Source: Astrocystis sublimbata (taxonomy: Eukaryota; Ascomycota; Sordariomycetes; Xylariales; Xylariaceae). Taken from it: a DNA stretch of 64,000 nucleotides. The stretch is taken from assembly GCA_022453515.1 (NCBI GenBank), contig JAJNNY010000062.1, forward strand, positions 1 to 64,000, given 5' to 3'. Both the position numbers and the translations under genes were made by a program. The notes below the pieces were generated by a model, which was not told where the DNA came from, did no database searches, and was given only the letters and a program-made list of their open reading frames with translations. Shown here one piece after another: positions 59,006 to 64,000 of this stretch (its first letter is position 1; each line of letters opens with the position of its first letter).

Positions 59006-60450
59006 TCTCGGCTCCTCTATACTTGCTCGTTGGTGGCAAATACGGTGCCAACGGCACTCGTTGCGCGCAGTCTAGAAGCCTCATAGTAGTATAATGCACA
59101 TGCTGGACTTGGCTCTTTGTAAGTCGTACTACAATCGTGCCACACCATGTCACTTTGACCCTTCAGATGAGCGAGTGACACGCAGGCCAAAGGCTTCGCA
59201 AAATCAAGTTGAACGTATTGCAATAAGCAATATGAGACTTGAGTCACTGCGTTGAGTGGGAACCTGGTCGGTCTATGAGATTATTTCAGACTTTAGGAAC
59301 AACACTCTATCATCAAGTCGACACATCAACAAGGAGCGAATTCGATGCAACTTCCCCAACGACATAGCTAGGTAGATATTCTGCTCAAAACCTCCCCGTC
59401 TTTTTCTCCACGGTATCAACACCCCTCGCCAGCGCCGCCGATTTCCCAACCTCCGACTCCCACGCCGTGAGATCAGCATTATCATCACCACCACCACCAC
59501 CACCATCATCCCTCCCAATCAAGCTCCGCATAATAGCCTCGCGCTCCAGTTGCCAAGTGCTGATTTGGCTGACTCTATTCCTACGCTCCCGCATCCATCA
59601 TTGCAACGGTGCATTGAGGAAATTTGGTTACTCCAACTCCTCATACTGACTCTAATCAGGGCTATAGTCATTGCTGCATGTCAGGTTGCGACGACTGGGG
59701 TAGTGACTCAACATGTAGTGTATTTCCATTGCCCTAAGCATGCATGTATCTCATTGTTGTCTTGGCACCAACAGTAACAAGTTCATCGTGAGAGCGAGCG
59801 CTGGCGGGAGCGCAGCAAATACATCGCTCTTCAATAAGTCTATGCGCCGCACCTTATATCTATAATCGTCATATCTTCACTAGCAATCCTCTATACAGGA
59901 CCCGAAGATGCGAGATGGGCGGAGTTGGAAAGAGACCCGGTAAGCCATCGGAAGACATACGATAGCCTCATACCTAGGTGTGCATCGCGAGCAGATTAGG
60001 AAGGATAAGCCTAGGCTAAATATGCAAGGGACGAAAGCAGCGCCATCTACACCTGCAAGGGGAGAGTTGTCAGACGCACTATTGGATGAACAACATTTTC
60101 AAGGAAGTTCTAACGTACCATTACAAGGGATCGTGAGATTCTAGACTTCTAGCATCGTGATTGTAGTTAGTCCAGTCCACCTCACGTTGCAGTCTTGGCG
60201 CCGATACGCCGTAAGTATGACCTGCCAAGACGAGCTGATGCTGTATGCAGCCTTCCATCGAGCCTAACAATAACGCCTTTTGCAGGACTAGGCAGCATTC
60301 GTAGAACTGAAGATGCGTTTTGCGGCGTCATGCGATACATCTGCTTTAAATAGAAGGGTCGGGCCGCTTGTTTGTGCAATGTGAGGTGCGCTGTCGATCA
60401 TATGCCTGAACTTTGCTCGACGCGTTACGTGGTGAAAGTATTACAGCACC
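59006..60450. other. intergenic, ACC/ATC microsatellite, one doubtful small frame
   Basis: A CAC/ATC trinucleotide run lies at 59481-59511. On the minus strand 59594-59385 is a 69-residue frame (start MRERRNRVSQIS) with a Gly5 run made by that microsatellite. Its charged, helical-looking ends could be a short real gene, but support is poor. Confidence 0.35.
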
Positions 60451-62133
60451 ATGAGGCTCGCAGCATCCATTTACGCACTTCCCCTGCTGGGAAGAGCTCT
60501 TGCAGGTAAGTAATTGCTTGTATGTATCCGGACGCACATGTACCCATTCGCTGACTTCCTCCCAGATTGCGGTGTGGACGGCGGTACCATCGTTGTGGCC
60601 AACCCGAATTACGACATTCTGGATGAACTCGAGGCTTGCAGCACCATCTACGGCGATATCCTCGTCGACCCAGCCTTTGTATACTTCTTCTTAGACGGGC
60701 CCCAGGAAATCACCGGCACTCTCATCGCCCACGACAACTCCATCTTGAAAGACGTTTCGCTCCCCAATGCCACCCACCTAGGGGGTTTTTCGTTCGCAAG
60801 CCCGCAAATCAACGGGCGAGTGAACTTCCCGGAAGTGACCAAGATTGACAACCTTGAGTGGCGCAACATCACCTTCATATATGACGACTTTTACGAGTGG
60901 CATGCTCCGAAGCTCATCGCAGTCTCGAATCTCAACGTTGAGGCGACAGACTTGAGCGGCTTCCTTCCCGACTACCCCAGCTTCGACGGCTTCTACTATG
61001 ACGGTCTTCCGCAGTTAGAGACAGCCGACAACATCCGTGTCGTGGATAACCAACGCATGAACAATGTGGTGTTTTCCGGACTCAAGACCGTCAGCGGGTC
61101 GGTGCTCATTGGGAACAATATCGATTACAACAGCCTCGCGGGGAAAAGAGACGTCGACGAACGACTGATCTCCTTCCCCGCGCTCGAGGCCGCCGGAAGC
61201 GTGGTCTTCTACGACACGGACGCCTACAGCCCAGGGGGCGGCAGCATAGAACTCCCTGTTCTAGGACATGTCTACGGAGACTTCAACGTCACCAACACTG
61301 CTGGCTTCATGGATGTCTCTGCACCTGAGCTTACAGACATAGACGGCGGGCTATATATAACAGGGGTTAGAGCTTTGGAAACCGTCGACTTCTCGGCGCT
61401 CAAGAGGGTCGGCCACGTCGTTCTCGACGCGAACGATGAGAACAACAATGACGTGTTTCAAAAGATACTATTCCCGGCCCTGGAGCAAGTCGGCTCTTTC
61501 CGCGTGCATTCACCTGCGTCCGAGTTCGACTGCTCGTCGCTGAGCCATATCCGCGACATTGCCAGCGATTTCTCTTGCTCCAGCCCTGGGAGCGCTTCCG
61601 AGCCTGACACGCCTCCGTCGTCTAGCGAATTGCCCACCCCGGATCCGACGAGTTTCGAAGTACCGCCGCCATCTAGCGTGTCTTCTTTCCCTCCTCCTCC
61701 GCCGCCAACACCCACGAACGAGCCTATCCTCACAAGTGAACCAGCGACACTAGCCCAGCCCAGTGTTACCTCAATTGAGTCTATCGCAACGACTGAGGCA
61801 GCAGCAACGACAGCTCAGTCAAGCACTACGAGTGAGTCAAGTCGAACGACTGAGCACACATCAAGCGCTCAATCTACTGTTACCCACGAGTCTAGTCTGA
61901 CGACTGAGTCATCAACCACAGTTGAGCCCAGCAGCACCACAAGTGAGCCCATCGCAACCGTCTCGTCCACCAACACAAACGGCTCTGCCACGACTGAAGG
62001 TGCAGATTCTATCCCCTCAAGCGAAACCACTGCATACCCTTCAGCAACTATACCAGTTGTTTCGGTGTCCTCAAAACTACGATTACCTCCCGCGGCTGTT
62101 GCACTATTGGTTTCGTTGTGCGTGTTCTTGTGA
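60451..62133 (+). CDS. GPI-anchored, Ser/Thr-rich cell-surface protein (ECM33/receptor-L-domain-like)
   Basis: Two exons (60451-60505, 60566-62133) encode 540 residues. A signal peptide (MRLAASIYALPLLGRALA) is split from the mature part by a 60-bp intron. Residues about 30-370 form repeated strand-loop units of the kind found in ECM33/Sps2 receptor-L domains, such as FPEVTKIDNLEWRNITF, FPALEAAGSVVFYD and FPALEQVGSFRVH. N-glycosylation sites are frequent. A Pro-rich hinge (SSFPPPPPPTPT) leads into a Ser/Thr-rich stalk of about 130 residues. A hydrophobic C-terminus (AAVALLVSLCVFL) is the GPI signal. It is probably a wall-linked glycoprotein at the hyphal surface. The beta-helix assignment is from pattern only. 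Confidence 0.87.
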
Positions 62134-62552
62134 TGCGCACGGCATTTGTAGTGTTATATGTTTAACTATCATGTTACATAACAGTCGAATTATCAAATAG
62201 TTAGGAAGAGAAATAAGCTAATAGTACAATAATTTTTTTGAGAAAGAAAACTTGATAAAAACAGCTTTTATATAATGAAATCAATGAAGTCCAACTTCTC
62301 GTAATAACTCTATTCAGAGGCATAGTCATCGCTGCATGAGTATACTCCCATCGTAGTTTCATTTCTGTATTCAACGCGACATTTCAAGGTTTCATGTTTC
62401 TGATCTTACGTGAATGATCAAGCTTTCCAGTCTGCCTGTTTCTGCGCTAGTCCAATACTAATTACCACCCCCTTCTCTAGTGATAGGCTATCTGCTTTGA
62501 CAATTCGCTTCCCCTTTGTTGTCCCTAAGTCTCTCAAAAGCGGTAATGGTAA
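62134..62552. other. intergenic between convergent genes, AT-rich
   Basis: No gene is seen. An AT-rich stretch (62150-62290) probably contains the polyadenylation signals of the wall-protein gene. Confidence 0.5.
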
Positions 62553-64000
62553 TTATGCTGTCGCGGATCTGGAATTGGTTCGTAGCTGTAGTTGATATTG
62601 GGCTGATGGCACCGTTCTGATTGTATCTTCGTTGGCATTGGTGGTGTCGAGCTCGGGAATTATCTCATCATCTGGAAACACGGCAATGTGCGACGATAGA
62701 CTTGGGGTGGCAGACTCGATCGTGTACGGCGATTGCTCCTGGACAACTGCAGTCACTCCTCCACAGTGTTCATTTATGCGAATTTCTGGGGAGCTAGGAG
62801 TGCCGGAGTCGTCTTCGGTGTCACCGACCTCCGTCCCGTCGAGAGTCGGAGTAGTTTCAGAGACCAATGCGGTGTCTATTGCTGTTGCCGCTCTGTTCAG
62901 CTTTGGATGTGTTGGGTCTGTGATATCTAGAGCAGCCAAAGGCACCGTAGCCGAAGTGGTCGGAACTTGTTCCGTGCAATGCGACCACGTCAGTGCCTTT
63001 TCGGAGTCGTCGTCGTGCATGAGCCTATGGAGTTGTAGTACACTGTTTGCTGTCCATTCGAGGTGCGCATAGGTTGCATGACCCCGTTTTCGATGGAGGT
63101 AATCTACTAGTGGTTCAAGGGAGAAGGATATCGCTACGATGACAAGTCCTGAAATGTATGTAAAAAGAAGGGCAAAGAAGTTGAAAGACGTGTAGGCTGT
63201 GCTCCGGATTTTCTAATTATCGCACGCTACTGTTAGCCGCCGAATGGGTCTTAGGCTCACTGGATCAAACATACCTGGTTCGAACACATCTGTCTTTGCG
63301 CAGAATCGGCCGGCGCGACCTTATTAGCTGCCAGTTCCGGGTCCGTTGGTCCTCGCGCTGTCTCCACGAGAGTGGCCTGCCAGAATGCCATGGTAATGGC
63401 CCAAGCGTGCGTTATATCAATCTGCCATTGATTAAGGGGGAGTTTCCCCTGTACACTGGCGGTCAGTGTCTGTGTCGATGCGAGCGCATCTGGTCCGTTT
63501 TCAAGGAAGACGTCTGCAATGCTCGGCAGGGTCGTTCGCAGTATCGAGGCGAACCAAGAAAATCGGCTGGCCGCTGCGTTCGCTGTGGTCCCCGGCACCA
63601 GCTCCGTGTTTTCGTCCCACACGTGTTCTCTGCTGATGCCTAGTAGTTCAAAAGCCCCAGCGGACGCATCGAGGAAACCTCCCAACGGGCCACATCTCTT
63701 TGAATTGCCGAAACAGAACTGGAATTGTGCTGTACACGCCAGAGGCGAGGCGGCTTCGGCTGGACGATATGTCTGTATATGATCTTTCGGGAGTCCCACT
63801 TCCACATCATAGTCGACCGCACGATACCAGGTGTCATTCATAGGTTCCGCGTATACAACACCGTTTCCACTCAGGAAAATGAGAAACGTATCGGCATCCG
63901 TTCGCCATATTTCATCGCGGGGAACAAAGTCTGATAGGAGAGAGCCTGTACTGCCGTTCGATGCATAGGACGAGAACGCTCTGCGAGCGTCGTAAGGATT
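62553..64000 (-). CDS. membrane protein, 3' part (5' end beyond the window)
   Basis: Two exons are visible: from the window edge (64000) to 63275, and 63212-62553, separated by a 62-bp intron. The visible part has an outer segment (NPYDARRAFSSYASNG..., with SPLACTAQFQFCF and CGPLGGFLDA). A membrane segment (FNFFALLFTYISGLVIVAI) and an acidic, Ser/Thr-rich cytosolic tail follow. The Cys-containing QFQFCF..CGPLGG block is a pattern seen in a widespread, uncharacterised family of ascomycete multi-pass membrane proteins, often annotated only as hypothetical. The N-terminal membrane helices expected for that family would lie outside this window. Function is unknown. Confidence 0.8.

Overview
The window looks like nuclear DNA of a filamentous ascomycete (Pezizomycotina, probably Sordariomycetes). 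The genes carry short GT-AG introns of about 50-120 bp, and the families are typical of that group: HET domain, DUF3433 membrane proteins, a Zn2Cys6/AflR-type regulator, GPI-anchored wall proteins, a CRH-type GH16 and clustered P450s. Eremophilane sesquiterpenes are common in Xylariales and Penicillium. A xylarialean host is a guess from gene content, not something the sequence shows.

Left flank (1-8.6 kb): a small membrane protein, a HET-domain protein (-), a small Cys-pair protein (-), a MITE-like inverted-repeat element, a fucose-lectin-like beta-propeller gene (+) and an ankyrin-repeat gene (+).

Core (10.0-31.6 kb): a sesquiterpene gene cluster built around an aristolochene synthase (17005-18159). 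In order it holds SDR-1 (-), a secreted BBE-type FAD oxidoreductase (-), SDR-2 (-), the synthase (+), P450-1 (+), a Zn2Cys6/AflR-like regulator (+), P450-2 (-), P450-3 (-) and P450-4 (+). The synthase would make the bicyclic eremophilane aristolochene from farnesyl diphosphate. Four P450s, two dehydrogenases and a flavin oxidase could then decorate it, in a layout reminiscent of the PR-toxin cluster. No transporter, acyltransferase or PKS is visible, so the product is probably an oxidised eremophilane distinct from PR-toxin. P450-1 has an in-frame stop at codon 6 of its apparent first exon.

Right part (31.7-64 kb): a large DUF3433 membrane protein with one in-frame stop (-), a CRH-like GH16 transglycosylase (-), a small secreted Cys protein (+), an 1136-aa low-complexity protein with a split, degenerate Nudix domain (-), a Q/H-rich Myb/SANT protein (-), a 7.4-kb stretch without a convincing gene, ribosomal protein uL15/RPL28 (-), a decayed thioesterase-like pseudogene (-), a Ser/Thr-rich GPI-anchored wall protein (+) and the 3' part of another membrane protein that runs off the window (-). 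No tRNA, rRNA, CRISPR array or intact transposon was found. Exon junctions were assigned by eye from splice consensus, phase and continuity of recognisable protein motifs.
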